A stretch of 64,000 nucleotides of DNA from Viridibacterium sediminicola (GCF_039631295.1 NZ_JBDIVE010000001.1:434001-498000); one strand, 5' to 3'. Shown: positions 1 through 9,875, counted from the stretch's first letter. Notes: generated from the sequence alone by a model not told the origin. Program-made: numbers and translations.

Positions 1-286
1 CATGATCGGAGGTCTTTTCCTTGTGCTTGACGACTTGCCGGTCAAGCTTGTCGGTCACACTGTCGATGGCGGCGTAGAGGTCTTCGTCAACGCTTTCAAC
101 GAAGATCGTGCGGCCACGTACATGCACCGTCACTTCCGCTTTCTGCCTGAGCTTGTCCACAGAGAGGATCACGTGGGTGGCCGTGACATGCTCAAAGTGG
201 CGAATCACCTTGTCCAGCTTGGCTGTGACGTAATCGCGAATGGACTCGGTCAATTCGAGATGATGGCCGGTGATATTGAGATTCAT
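1..286 (-). CDS. hpf: Ribosome hibernation promoting factor (HPF/RaiA family), 3' end cut off
   Basis: The first 95 residues are visible, beginning MNLNITGHHLELTESIRDY, the usual opening of the short HPF/YfiA family. These proteins bind the 30S decoding region and cause ribosome dimerisation or inactivation in stationary phase. The C-terminus lies outside the window, so short and long HPF forms cannot be told apart. The gene follows rpoN on the same strand, 11 bases after the rpoN stop codon, which is the classic lptB-rpoN-hpf order of proteobacteria. The ATG at 284-286 has a GAGCAC stretch just upstream as a weak ribosome binding site. Family assignment is firm from sequence and synteny. Confidence 0.93.
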   Translation of the reverse strand, partial: MNLNITGHHLELTESIRDYVTAKLDKVIRHFEHVTATHVILSVDKLRQKAEVTVHVRGRTIFVESVDEDLYAAIDSVTDKLDRQVVKHKEKTSDH

Positions 287-297
287 GAAGTGCTCCT

Positions 298-1800
298 TCA
301 GATCGACTTGCGCTGACTGACCGGCGGGATATTGAGCGACTCACGGTATTTCGCAATCGTTCTGCGAGCCACCACAATGCCCTGCTGGCCCAACATTTCA
401 GCAATCTTGGCGTCAGACAGCGGTTTTTTGCTGTCCTCACCTGCCACCATCTGACGAATCAGCGCGCGAATCGCCGTGGCGGAGCAGGCACCACCCGTGT
501 CGGTAGACACATGACTGCCGAAAAAATACTTCAATTCAAAAATCCCGCGCGTTGACGCCAGGTACTTCTGCGTCGTCACGCGTGACACCGTCGATTCATG
601 CAGTTCCAGCTCTTCGGCAATCTCGCGCAAGGTCAAGGGGCGCATGGCGACCTCGCCGTGATCGAAGAATTGCCTTTGTCTCTCCACGATAGCTTGTGAC
701 ACGCGCAATATCGTGTCAAATCGTTGCTGAACGTTTTTGATCATCCATTTCGCTTCTTGCAGCTGCGTCGACAGCGATCCGTTGATGCCGCGGTTCTGTT
801 GAAGAATATCGGCATAGACCCGATGAATCCTGAGCCTCGGCATCGCTTCGGGGTTCAGATTAGCGGTCCAGGCGCCACGGAATTTGCGCACGATCACATC
901 CGGCACGATATAGCGCGCGTCCAGCGGCGCGAAGGCCGCGCCCGGATGCGGGTTGAGGCTACAGATGAGTTCGTGCGCGGCACGCAGCTGGTCGTCGTCA
1001 CAGGACAGGCGGCGGCGGATCTTGACGAAATCGCGCGCACCCAGCAGTTCAAGACATTGTTCAACGATGTCGATGGCCAACTCGCGGGTCGGCGTCTTTT
1101 CGCGCGCCTTGAGCTGCAGCGCCAGGCACTCCTGCAAGCTGCGCGCGCCGATGCCGACCGGGTCGAAGTGCTGGACGTGGCGCAAGGCGGTGACCAGTTC
1201 TTCGAGCTCGACTTCCCACTCTTCGGGAATCAGCGGCAGCAGCTCTTCCAGCCCTTGCAGAAGCATGCCGTCTTCTTCGAGCGCCTCGATGATCAGGCGG
1301 ACCAGGGCGCGGTCGCGATCCGGCAGGGGCATCAGCGCAAGCTGGCCTTCCAGATGGTCGCGCAGCGAGGTGGTCGCAGCCTGGAATTCCTGGAAGTCGG
1401 AGTCGTCGTCACCATCGTTGTTGCGCGTACCACTCGCTTCCGAACGCCACTCGGCGGCTTCGCCGATGTCGTCATCCGAGACCGAATCATAGGCTTCGGT
1501 GATGGTGTCGGGCATTTCGACCGTGGTCGCCGGCTCGAAATCCTGATCGCCATTGGCCAGATGCTCGCTGGTCTCGAAGGCCGCCGCAACGGCTTCGGCG
1601 GTCGGCATTTCGAGCACCGCCGGCGCGTCCCCGCCTTCCTCATCCGCACCTTCGCGTTCAAGCAAGGGGTTTTCGAGCAGCATGCGCTCGATCTCGACAT
1701 TGAGTTCCAGCGTGGAGAGCTGCAACAGCTTGATCGATTGCTGAAGCTGCGGCGTCAGCGCGAGTTGCTGGGAAAGGCGGAGCTGGAGTGAGGGCTTCAT
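298..1800 (-). CDS. rpoN: RNA polymerase sigma-54 factor RpoN
   Basis: 500 residues, normal for RpoN. The glutamine/leucine-rich region I (about residues 1-50, LRLSQQLALTPQLQQSIKLL) binds activators and inhibits isomerisation. An acidic region II follows (about 50-135), then the core-binding domain. A helix-turn-helix (TLREIAEELELHESTVSRV) contacts the -12 element, and the C-terminal RpoN box (ARRTIAKYRESLNIP, about 10 residues from the end) contacts the -24 element. It sits between lptB and hpf. Three close matches to its recognition sequence occur elsewhere in this window in front of purine transport and catabolic genes, so this sigma factor probably acts locally as well as globally. Confidence 0.98.
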   Translation of the reverse strand: MKPSLQLRLSQQLALTPQLQQSIKLLQLSTLELNVEIERMLLENPLLEREGADEEGGDAPAVLEMPTAEAVAAAFETSEHLANGDQDFEPATTVEMPDTITEAYDSVSDDDIGEAAEWRSEASGTRNNDGDDDSDFQEFQAATTSLRDHLEGQLALMPLPDRDRALVRLIIEALEEDGMLLQGLEELLPLIPEEWEVELEELVTALRHVQHFDPVGIGARSLQECLALQLKAREKTPTRELAIDIVEQCLELLGARDFVKIRRRLSCDDDQLRAAHELICSLNPHPGAAFAPLDARYIVPDVIVRKFRGAWTANLNPEAMPRLRIHRVYADILQQNRGINGSLSTQLQEAKWMIKNVQQRFDTILRVSQAIVERQRQFFDHGEVAMRPLTLREIAEELELHESTVSRVTTQKYLASTRGIFELKYFFGSHVSTDTGGACSATAIRALIRQMVAGEDSKKPLSDAKIAEMLGQQGIVVARRTIAKYRESLNIPPVSQRKSI

Positions 1801-1817
1801 CGGGTGCGTATCAACAA

Positions 1818-2540
1818 CTACAGTCGGAAATGTTCGCCGAGATAAATCTGGCGCACCTGGTTATTTTGCACAATTTCCTGCGGCCGGCCACCGGCCAGCA
1901 CCTCGCCGGCATTGATGATCCAGGCGTGGTCACAGATCCCCAATGTCTCACGCACATTGTGGTCGGTAATCAGCACACCGATGCCACGCGCCTTGAGAAA
2001 ACCGATGATCTTCTGGATGTCGATCACGGCAATCGGGTCCACGCCGGCAAAGGGTTCGTCGAGGAGAATCAGTTTGGGTTGCGAGGCCAGCGCACGGGCG
2101 ATCTCCACCCGCCGCCGCTCGCCGCCGGACAATGCGATGGAGTCGGCGTTCTTCAGATGGCCGATGTTCAGCTCGTGCAGCAGGGAATCGAGGCGCGCCT
2201 CCTGCTCCTTGCGCGAGAGCTTTTGCAGCTCCAGCACGGCGAGGATGTTCTCGGCCACGGTGAGCTTGCGGAAAACCGAGTTTTCCTGCGGCAAATAAGA
2301 CAAACCCATCTGTGCACGGCGGTGCATGGGCAGATGGGTGATTTCGGTGGCGTCCAGATAGATATGGCCGCCGTCGGCCTTGACCAGGCCGACGATGGTG
2401 TAGAAGCAAGTCGTCTTGCCCGCACCATTGGGACCCAGCAAGCCTACCACCTCGCCGCTGCCGACCTGGAAGGACACGTCCTTCACCACGGTACGCGATT
2501 TGTACCGTTTGCGTACGCTCTCAACCCTCAGCAGACTCAT
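1818..2540 (-). CDS. lptB: Lipopolysaccharide export ABC ATPase LptB
   Basis: 240 residues. ATP-binding subunit of the LptB2FG complex that extracts lipopolysaccharide from the inner membrane. Visible motifs are Walker A (GPNGAGKTT), the signature LSGGERRR, Walker B (LILLDEPFAGVDP) and the switch histidine (ITDHNVRE). The ATG at 2538-2540 is preferred over the TTG one codon upstream because a GAGAG ribosome binding site lies 9 bases before it. The start overlaps the end of recX by 20 bases. Usually lptA/lptC precede lptB, but here recA-recX does, so the operon has been rearranged relative to the common order. Confidence 0.96.
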   Translation of the reverse strand: MSLLRVESVRKRYKSRTVVKDVSFQVGSGEVVGLLGPNGAGKTTCFYTIVGLVKADGGHIYLDATEITHLPMHRRAQMGLSYLPQENSVFRKLTVAENILAVLELQKLSRKEQEARLDSLLHELNIGHLKNADSIALSGGERRRVEIARALASQPKLILLDEPFAGVDPIAVIDIQKIIGFLKARGIGVLITDHNVRETLGICDHAWIINAGEVLAGGRPQEIVQNNQVRQIYLGEHFRL

Positions 2541-2988
2541 CAACAGGATCTCTCAACAACGTGCGGACAATGTCCGCGGAAAAACCACGCGATTGCAGGA
2601 AGCGGGCTTGTCTGGCCCACTCCTTTGCATCGCCGGGCACCTGCCCGAACTTTTTCTGCCAGACGCCACGCGCACGGCTGAGCTCATCGTGCTCGAGCAC
2701 TTCATCGAGCGCGGCGCGCACCTGCTCGCCGGCAACGCCACGCTCCTCAAGCTCGCGGCGGATGCGTGCAGCGCCCAGACGCGCCGCCTTGCTCCGTACA
2801 TAGCTTTCGGCAAAGCGCTGATCCGACTGAAGCCCGGTCTCGGACATGCGTTCAAGCACGGCGTCGACATCGTCGCCCTCACTGGCTCGGGCCTCCAGCT
2901 TGCGTCTGAGTTCCAGGCGCGAATGCTCGCGCGTGGCCAGCAGACGCAAGGCTGTCGATTTGAGCGATTGGGCGGCGGGCTTCTTCAC
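2521..2988 (-). CDS. recX: RecA regulatory protein RecX
   Basis: 155 residues, typical for RecX. The three-helix repeats are visible: LRLLATREHSRLELRRKL at the start, a central RFAESYVRSKAARLGAARI and a C-terminal ARFLQSRGFSADIVRTLL. RecX caps RecA filaments and inhibits recombinase and co-protease activity. It lies 12 bases downstream of recA on the same strand, the normal pairing, and overlaps lptB at its 3' end, so recA, recX and lptB are likely co-transcribed. Confidence 0.93.
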   Translation of the reverse strand: MKKPAAQSLKSTALRLLATREHSRLELRRKLEARASEGDDVDAVLERMSETGLQSDQRFAESYVRSKAARLGAARIRRELEERGVAGEQVRAALDEVLEHDELSRARGVWQKKFGQVPGDAKEWARQARFLQSRGFSADIVRTLLRDPVDESAEG

Positions 2989-3000
2989 TGCGCAAAACTT

Positions 3001-4014
3001 TTACTCGCCCTTGACCTGCATGGCGGCCACACCAACGGCTTCGCGGATCTTGTTCTCGATCTCGCGGGCCACCTCGGGGTGTTCGCGCAGGAATTCGCGG
3101 GCGTTGTCCTTGCCCTGGCCGATCTTCTCGCCGTTGTAGGCGTACCAGGCGCCGGACTTGTCGACGAATTTGTGCTCGACGCCCATGTCGACGATTTCGC
3201 CTTCGCGCGAGATGCCTTCGCCGTAGAGGATGTCGAAATGCGCTTCCTTGAACGGCGGCGAAACCTTGTTCTTGACCACCTTGACCTTGGTTTCCGAACC
3301 GACGACTTCGTCGCCCTTCTTGATCGTGCCGGTACGGCGGATATCCAGACGCACCGAGGCGTAGAACTTCAGCGCATTACCGCCGGTGGTGGTTTCCGGG
3401 CTGCCAAACATCACGCCGATCTTCATGCGGATCTGGTTGATGAAGATGACCAGAGTGTTGGTGCGCTTGATGTTGGCGGTCAGCTTGCGCAGCGCTTGCG
3501 ACATCAGGCGCGCTTGCAAACCGGGCAGCTGGTCGCCCATCTCGCCCTCGATTTCGGCGCGCGGCGTCAGCGCGGCGACCGAGTCGATGACCACCAGATC
3601 GACGCCGCCGGAACGCACCAGCATGTCGGCGATTTCCAGTGCCTGCTCGCCGGTGTCCGGTTGCGAAATCAACAGTTCGCCAACATTGACCCCCAGCTTT
3701 TGCGCATAGGTGATGTCCAGCGCGTGTTCGGCATCGATGAAGGCCGCTGTGCCGCCCAGCTTTTGCAGCTCGGCCGTGACCTGCAGGGTCAGGGTCGTTT
3801 TACCGGAAGATTCCGGACCGTAGATTTCCACCACGCGTCCGCGCGGCAAGCCACCAATGCCCAAGGCGATGTCCAGACCCAGCGAGCCGGTCGATACGGC
3901 CTGGATGTCAGAGACGACCTCACCATCGCCCAGGCGCATGATGGAGCCCTTGCCGAATTGTTTCTCGATCTGCGCCAATGCAGCGTTCAATGCCTTTGCC
4001 TTGTTGTCGTCCAT
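3001..4014 (-). CDS. recA: Recombinase RecA
   Basis: 337 residues. ATP-dependent strand-exchange protein of homologous recombination and SOS induction. Walker A is GPESSGKTT and the EHALD and VVIDSVAALTPRAE motifs are intact. An in-frame TTG 36 bases upstream would extend the protein. The ATG at 4012-4014 is chosen because the protein then begins MDDNKAKALNAALAQIEKQF, as in other betaproteobacteria, and an AGGAG lies about 7 bases upstream. I could not find a convincing LexA box in the 280 bases upstream. Confidence 0.98.
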   Translation of the reverse strand: MDDNKAKALNAALAQIEKQFGKGSIMRLGDGEVVSDIQAVSTGSLGLDIALGIGGLPRGRVVEIYGPESSGKTTLTLQVTAELQKLGGTAAFIDAEHALDITYAQKLGVNVGELLISQPDTGEQALEIADMLVRSGGVDLVVIDSVAALTPRAEIEGEMGDQLPGLQARLMSQALRKLTANIKRTNTLVIFINQIRMKIGVMFGSPETTTGGNALKFYASVRLDIRRTGTIKKGDEVVGSETKVKVVKNKVSPPFKEAHFDILYGEGISREGEIVDMGVEHKFVDKSGAWYAYNGEKIGQGKDNAREFLREHPEVAREIENKIREAVGVAAMQVKGE

Positions 4015-4295
4015 GCAAGCTCCTGGTTCGTGTCGCGTTGAGTCGACCAAATTATGGCACAGAGCTTGCGTGCTGGCCGCAGCAATCTTGCACCTCTCAA
4101 CTTACATGCCAAGGCCACATGGCAAAGCCATCCCGCCCTGCCCCGCTCGTGCCGCGAAGCCTGTCTTCATTGTGATAACTTGCATCCGGCAACATATTTT
4201 CGTGTCGTCTTGAAAGAAATCACTGATAGATTGGCGAGCTGTTGAAAACGGACCGATCAACATGGCGGCGCTACGGCAACGTTGCGCTGGAAACG

Positions 4296-5555
4296 ATGCT
4301 GCACATAACAAAAATCAGCACAGCGCTGATCCTCGGCAGCCTGCTGGCCGCCTGCCACCCCAAAGAAGCTTCCAAAGAGACGGGTAACAAGGAACACAGC
4401 ACGGCGAGCGCAGCCGGAAGCAGCGCCAATGCCAGCGCCGCCCGGCCGCAGCCAGTCACCACAGTGCTCTCGCGCATCGATACCGTGCCCATCGTGCTGT
4501 CTGCGCAGGGCAATGTGTTATCGCTTGACGAAGTCGATATCCGTCCGCAGAAAACCGGCATGATCAGCAAGATCCACTTCACCGAAGGCGACGAGGTCAA
4601 GCGCGGTCAATTGCTGTTCTCGCTCGATGATCGCGAAGATCAGGCCAATGTCAAAAAGGCCGAGGCCACCCTGGCTGGCACGCAGTCGCAGATCGTCATC
4701 GCGCAACGCGAACTGACGCGCAACACCGATCTGTTCAATCAGAAGTTCGTCTCCAGCGCGACGGTGGACACCTCGCGCAGCAAGCTCGAAACCTTGCAAT
4801 CGACACTCGACCAGAACAAGGCAGCGCTGGATCAGGCGCGTGCGGTACTGTCCTACTCATCCATCCGCGCGCCCTTCAACGGTCGTGCCGGTCGCATCGA
4901 CGTGCGCCCGGGGTCGCTGGTGCTGGCCAACACGACCATCTCCCTGGTCAAGATCACGCGCATGGACCCGATCGGCGTCAGCTTCAATCTTGCCGAGCGC
5001 GACCTGGTCCGCTTGCGTGCCGCCCAGCGCAATGGGCCGGTCAGCGTCCAGGTCGACGTGCCCGGCCAGCGCGACGAAGCGGTCAAGGGCAAGGTCGTCT
5101 TCATCGAGAGCACGGTCGACAAGGTCTCCGGCACCATCGGTGTGAAAGCCGAAATAGACAATGCCCAGCGCAAGCTGTGGCCAGGGCAATACGTCACCGT
5201 CCGCGTCAATGCGGGCCAGATCAACGACGCCCTGGTGTTGCCGCCGCAAGCCATTGTGAACGGCCCGAACAACCGCTTTGTCTACATCGTCAAACCCGAC
5301 ATGACGGTCGCCCAGCAGCCCATCGAGCTGGTGCGCATCGCCGGCCGCAACGCCATCGTCACCGGCATCGAGCCGAACCAGAAGGTGGTGCTTGAAGGCG
5401 CATCGAATCTGCGCCCGGGCAGCACGGTCGTCGAAGTACCGGCGGGCGGCCGCAATGGCAAGGGCGGCAAGGCTGAACAGTCGGCCCCCGCGTCCGAGTC
5501 GGCACCTCAGGCGGGCGAGAAGAATGGCGCCAAAGCTGCGGGTAGCACACAATGA
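4296..5555 (+). CDS. RND efflux periplasmic adaptor (membrane fusion) lipoprotein
   Basis: 419 residues. The N-terminus is a lipoprotein signal (ISTALILGSLLAACHP, lipobox LAAC), so it is probably anchored to the inner membrane facing the periplasm. The body has the barrel-sandwich half-motifs split by a coiled-coil hairpin (about residues 120-190) and a C-terminal beta-barrel region, as in MdtA/MexA-type adaptors. The ATG at 4296 is chosen because it places the signal peptide at the terminus; an upstream in-frame TTG at 4242 is possible. The C-terminus is a low-complexity Gly/Lys/Ala tail. It overlaps the pump gene by ATGA. No outer membrane channel gene is adjacent, so the pair may borrow a TolC-type protein encoded elsewhere. 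Confidence 0.93.
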   Translation: MLHITKISTALILGSLLAACHPKEASKETGNKEHSTASAAGSSANASAARPQPVTTVLSRIDTVPIVLSAQGNVLSLDEVDIRPQKTGMISKIHFTEGDEVKRGQLLFSLDDREDQANVKKAEATLAGTQSQIVIAQRELTRNTDLFNQKFVSSATVDTSRSKLETLQSTLDQNKAALDQARAVLSYSSIRAPFNGRAGRIDVRPGSLVLANTTISLVKITRMDPIGVSFNLAERDLVRLRAAQRNGPVSVQVDVPGQRDEAVKGKVVFIESTVDKVSGTIGVKAEIDNAQRKLWPGQYVTVRVNAGQINDALVLPPQAIVNGPNNRFVYIVKPDMTVAQQPIELVRIAGRNAIVTGIEPNQKVVLEGASNLRPGSTVVEVPAGGRNGKGGKAEQSAPASESAPQAGEKNGAKAAGSTQ

Positions 5556-8500
5556 AACTGGCCGAACACGCGATTGACCGGCCCGTCGCGACAACCCTGT
5601 TGTGGCTGGCGATCATCCTCGGCGGTTTCGCGGCGGTATTCCGCCTGCCGATTGCCGCCCTGCCCTCGTTCAACCAGCCGACCATCAACGTCAACGCGCA
5701 GCTCTCCGGCGCCAGCCCGGAGACCATGGCCTCCTCGGTGGCGATGATTCTGGAGCGACAGTTCTCGACCATCTCGGGGCTGCGCACGATGACCTCCAGC
5801 AATACGCTGGGCAGCACCAATCTGACCCTGGAATTCGAGCCCTCTCGCAATATCGATGCGGCCGCGGTGGACGTGCAGGCGGCGCTGTTCCGCGCATCAC
5901 GCCAGCTGCCAACCGAAATGACGACGCAGCCGACCTATCGCAAGGTCAATCCGGCTGACGATCCGATCCTGTTCATCTCGATCAGCTCGCCCTCGATGTC
6001 GCTGGACCAGCTCAATGCCTTCGCCGACAACATCATCTCGCCGACCCTGTCGACACTCGATGGCGTCGCCCAGGTCAGCATCAACGGCCAGAAACGCTTT
6101 TCGGTGCGCGTCAAAGCCGATCCGGAAAAGCTCGCCGCGCATGATCTGACGCTCGCCGAAGTGGCCAGCGCACTCAAGGCGACCAATGCCAATACGCCGG
6201 TCGGCACCCTGGAAGGCCCGCGCCAGACCCTGATCATCAACGCCAATGATTCGCTCAAGTCGGCGGCCGAATTCTCGCGTGCGGTAATCGCCAGCAAGAA
6301 CGGCATCTCCATCCGCCTCTCCGATATCGCCCAGGTCGAGGACAGCGTCGAGAACCTGCGCAATGCCAGCTGGGTCGATGGCGAACGCGCCATCACCTTG
6401 TCGGTACAGCGCCAACCGGACGCCAACACCGTCGCCGTGGTCAATGCCGTCAAGGCGGCACTGCCCGGTCTGCGCGAGCAACTACCGGCCTCGGTCGAGA
6501 TCAAACCACTCAATGACCGTGCCGTCGCCATCAGCGACTCGATCCATGACGTGGCGCTGACCATGGGCCTGACCATCGGCCTGGTGGTGCTGGTGATCCT
6601 GCTGTTCCTGCGCCGGCTGTCGGCAACCCTGATTCCCTCGGTCTCGGTGCCAGCCTCACTGCTGGCCACTTTCGGCGTAATGCTGTGGGCCGGCTACTCG
6701 CTCAACAATATCTCCCTGATGGGCTTGACGATTGCCGTGGGCCTGGTCGTCGATGATGCCATCGTCGTGCTGGAGAACATCGTCCGCTACGTCGAGCAAG
6801 GCATCAAGCCTTATCAGGCGGCAGTGCGCGGCGCACGGGAAGTGGGCTTCACGGTAATCTCGATCTCGATCTCGCTGGTTGCGGTGTTCATCCCGATCTT
6901 CTTCATGCCGGGCACCATCGGCCTGTTGTTCCACGAGTTTGCGGCCGTCGTCTCGATTTCCATTCTCGTCTCGGCAGCCGTAGCACTGACCCTGATCCCG
7001 ATGCTGGCGGCACGCTTTGTCTCGCATCATGACGAGAGCAAACCCGACCCGCTGTGGAGCCGGCTCTTCGAGCGCGGCTTCAACGCCGTGCTGTCAGCCT
7101 ATCGCCGCACGCTGATGGCTTCGCTCAAGCTGCGCTGGCTGATGCTGCTGATCGCTGCCGCCACCTTCGCCGGCACAGCGGTGCTCTACATCACGCTGCC
7201 CAAGGGCTTCTTTCCGGAAGAAGACATTGGCCAGGTGCGGGTGAACATCCAGGCCAGCGCCGACATCTCCTGGCAAGCCATGCGCGAGGTGCACGAAAAG
7301 GTGCAGGCGCGCGTGCTCAAGAGCGACTACGTGGCGCAGTCGGTCTCCAACTCCGGCGGCGGTTTCGGCGCATCCAATAATCGCAGCTCGATGTTCCTCA
7401 CCCTCAAGCCACAGAACCAGCGCCCGCCGATGAAGGACGTACTGGAGAGCTTGCGCAAAGCCACCAGCGGTATCCCTGGCGTGCAAGTCACCTTCACTGC
7501 AATCCAGAATTTGCGCATCGGCGGCCGCAGTTCGAATGCGCGCTTCCAATACACCCTGCAATCGGTGGACTTCGACAAGCTCAGCGACTGGGCCGATCGG
7601 CTGCAGCGCAAAATGCGCGAATCGCCCTTGCTCAAGGACATCAATAGCGATGCTGATCGGCGTGGCCTGCAAGCACGCGTCGTGGTTGACCGCGACCGCG
7701 CGCAGAACATGGGCGTGGACATGCAGACCATCCGCGAGGCGTTCTACAGCGCTTTCGGTGAACGTCAGGCCGCCAGCATCTACCTGCCCGAAGACACCTT
7801 CTACGTCATCCTGCAGCTGAGCGACGAAGTGCGCGCCAATGAAACGGGCCTGGAACGCATCAAGGTACGCGCCAAGAACGGCACCCTCGTACCGCTTTCT
7901 GCGGTCGCCACGGTTGAGCGCCGCGCCGTCAATACTGCCGTCAACCACCAGGGGCAATTGCCTGCGGTGACCCTGTCATTCAACCTTGCGCCGAATGTCA
8001 CGCTGTCACAAGCCATCGACGAAGTGCGCGCGCTCAAGGCCTCGCTCAACATGCCGCAGGGCGTGTTCGGCGACTTCGCTGGCGACGCTGCGGTCTACCA
8101 GTCCTCGCAAGGCACCCAACTGTGGCTGATCCTGGTCGCGATTGCGGTCATCTACGTGGTGCTCGGTGTGCTGTATGAAAGCTGGATTCATCCGATCACC
8201 ATTCTGGCCGGCATCCCCTCGGCCGCCGTTGGTGCCCTGCTGGCGCTGAAGCTCGTCGGTCTGGAGCTCTCCTTCATCGCGCTGATCGGCATCCTGCTAC
8301 TCATCGGCATCGTCAAGAAAAACGCCATCATGATGATCGACTTTGCACTCGAAGCTGAGCGCAAACACGGACGCTCACCGCGTGAGGCCATTGTCGAAGC
8401 CTGCACGCTGCGCTTCCGTCCGATCATCATGACCACGCTTGCCGCTGTGATGGGTGCGCTGCCGATTGCACTGGGTCTGGGCGCGGGCGCCGAACTGCGC

Positions 8501-8650
8501 CAACCGCTGGGCGTTGCCGTGGTCGGTGGTCTGTTGTTCTCGCAGCTGATCACGCTATACATCACCCCTGCCCTGTATCTTTCCTTCGACTGGCTACAGC
8601 ACAAGCTGGGAATCGGGCAGGCGCCCGGTCACCATCGCGTGCGTCACTGA
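5552..8650 (+). CDS. RND-type multidrug efflux pump (HAE1 family)
   Basis: 1032 residues, full length for an AcrB/MdtB/MexF-type proton antiporter with 12 membrane helices and two large periplasmic loops. The family start (HAIDRPVATTLLWLAIILGG) is clear. The fourth-helix motif GLVVDDAIVVLEN carries the aspartate pair of the proton relay, and the tenth-helix region has IGIVKKNAIMMIDFALE. Start and stop overlap (ATGA) with the adaptor shows translational coupling. The sequence resembles the MdtB/MdtC/MuxB branch more than AcrB, but the substrate cannot be predicted. No local regulator is encoded next to it. Confidence 0.95.
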   Translation: MKLAEHAIDRPVATTLLWLAIILGGFAAVFRLPIAALPSFNQPTINVNAQLSGASPETMASSVAMILERQFSTISGLRTMTSSNTLGSTNLTLEFEPSRNIDAAAVDVQAALFRASRQLPTEMTTQPTYRKVNPADDPILFISISSPSMSLDQLNAFADNIISPTLSTLDGVAQVSINGQKRFSVRVKADPEKLAAHDLTLAEVASALKATNANTPVGTLEGPRQTLIINANDSLKSAAEFSRAVIASKNGISIRLSDIAQVEDSVENLRNASWVDGERAITLSVQRQPDANTVAVVNAVKAALPGLREQLPASVEIKPLNDRAVAISDSIHDVALTMGLTIGLVVLVILLFLRRLSATLIPSVSVPASLLATFGVMLWAGYSLNNISLMGLTIAVGLVVDDAIVVLENIVRYVEQGIKPYQAAVRGAREVGFTVISISISLVAVFIPIFFMPGTIGLLFHEFAAVVSISILVSAAVALTLIPMLAARFVSHHDESKPDPLWSRLFERGFNAVLSAYRRTLMASLKLRWLMLLIAAATFAGTAVLYITLPKGFFPEEDIGQVRVNIQASADISWQAMREVHEKVQARVLKSDYVAQSVSNSGGGFGASNNRSSMFLTLKPQNQRPPMKDVLESLRKATSGIPGVQVTFTAIQNLRIGGRSSNARFQYTLQSVDFDKLSDWADRLQRKMRESPLLKDINSDADRRGLQARVVVDRDRAQNMGVDMQTIREAFYSAFGERQAASIYLPEDTFYVILQLSDEVRANETGLERIKVRAKNGTLVPLSAVATVERRAVNTAVNHQGQLPAVTLSFNLAPNVTLSQAIDEVRALKASLNMPQGVFGDFAGDAAVYQSSQGTQLWLILVAIAVIYVVLGVLYESWIHPITILAGIPSAAVGALLALKLVGLELSFIALIGILLLIGIVKKNAIMMIDFALEAERKHGRSPREAIVEACTLRFRPIIMTTLAAVMGALPIALGLGAGAELRQPLGVAVVGGLLFSQLITLYITPALYLSFDWLQHKLGIGQAPGHHRVRH

Positions 8651-8660
8651 GCCGCAGCAC

Positions 8661-9803
8661 ATGAGCCAGACGCAAGTCCAGGCCTTGTTGCAGCAAGTCC
8701 AGCTCGACGCCGCGCTGGACCTGCTGAATGAATGGCTGCAGCGCGAGCCCCAGTCAACACTCGCGCTGCAGTACCAAGGCCTCACCCGGCTCTGGCTGGG
8801 CGATGCCGTGGCAGCCGAAGCCAGCTTTCGCGCCGCACTCGCCCTCGATCCCACGCTGCCGCGCAACCAGGCCAATCTGGGCATCAGCCTGCTCGCCCAG
8901 CAGCGTTATGCCGAAGGCCTGCCGCTTTACGAAGCACGCGATCAGGTCGACGGCCCGCGCTTTCCGGGGCTGACGGCGCAGCGCCGTTGGCAAGGTGAAG
9001 CACTGGCCGGGCGGCGCCTGCTACTGGTGCGGGAACAGGGCTTTGGCGACCAGATCCAGTTCATCCGCTTCGCAGCCGAACTCAAAGCATTGAGCGCTGG
9101 CGCCGTCATCGCCTCCGTCTCGCCGGGCCTGGGCAGCCTGCTCGCCAGCGCGCCCGGAGTGGACGCGCTGAGCGAAGGCGACATCCCCAGCGAGGCCTAC
9201 GATCTGTGGTGCCCGCTGATGTCCCTGCCCTGCCTGCTGGGCATCGCTGCACCGCCTGCGCCAGCCCGCCTGCCCTATCTGCACGCACCCGCCGCGCAGC
9301 ACCAGCACTGGCAACAGCGCATCGATGCATGGGCTGGTGACAAGCCACGCATCGGCGTCGTTTGGGCCGGCAGCGCGCAGAGCGCAATCGACACCCGCCG
9401 CACCCTGCCTGCCGCACTGATGCTGGAAATCCTGCACGCGCGCGGCCAGGCCGTGGCCTTTTCACTGCAACTGGGAGACGCAGCGCTGACGCTGATCGAT
9501 CAGCAAATCGCCGCCGGCCTGATTCCCCTGTTCGATTTGCTGCAGGATTTTGCCGATACCGCCGCAGTCATCGAACAGCTTGACCTGGTGATCAGCGTCG
9601 ATACCGCTGTCGCCCACCTCGCTGCTGCGCTGGGCAAGCCCGTCTGGCTGCTGCTGCCGGTTGGCGCGGACTGGCGCTGGGGACAAAGCGGCGAGCAAAC
9701 GCCGTGGTATCCGAGCATGCGCATCTTCCGGCAAACACAGTACGGCAACTGGCGCGACGTCGCACTCAGCGTCGCCGGCGAGCTGCAACGCGGTCTCGCC
9801 TGA
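8661..9803 (+). CDS. TPR protein with a C-terminal glycosyltransferase-like domain
   Basis: 380 residues, no signal peptide. The N-terminal ~100 residues form two or three tetratricopeptide repeats (for example ALDLLNEWLQREPQSTLALQ and AEASFRAALALDPTLPRNQA). The C-terminal part contains RIGVVWAGS, DLVISVDTAVAHLAAALGKP and GADWRWG, motifs seen in GT9/GT41-like nucleotide-sugar binding domains of bacterial TPR glycosyltransferases. The acceptor is unknown. It starts 10 bases after the RND pump gene and may be co-transcribed with it, which does not suggest a shared function. Confidence 0.8.
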   Translation: MSQTQVQALLQQVQLDAALDLLNEWLQREPQSTLALQYQGLTRLWLGDAVAAEASFRAALALDPTLPRNQANLGISLLAQQRYAEGLPLYEARDQVDGPRFPGLTAQRRWQGEALAGRRLLLVREQGFGDQIQFIRFAAELKALSAGAVIASVSPGLGSLLASAPGVDALSEGDIPSEAYDLWCPLMSLPCLLGIAAPPAPARLPYLHAPAAQHQHWQQRIDAWAGDKPRIGVVWAGSAQSAIDTRRTLPAALMLEILHARGQAVAFSLQLGDAALTLIDQQIAAGLIPLFDLLQDFADTAAVIEQLDLVISVDTAVAHLAAALGKPVWLLLPVGADWRWGQSGEQTPWYPSMRIFRQTQYGNWRDVALSVAGELQRGLA

Positions 9804-9875
9804 TCGTCCACGCCCCACTTTTGCACCGACACGGCATCTATTCGCCCAAGCCTTCCCTGTTGCGGTGCAGGACGA

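Noticed and set aside
4015..4295. LexA (SOS) box upstream of recA
   Set aside because: No CTGT-N8-ACAG or close variant could be found on either strand; absence was noted but no site is called.
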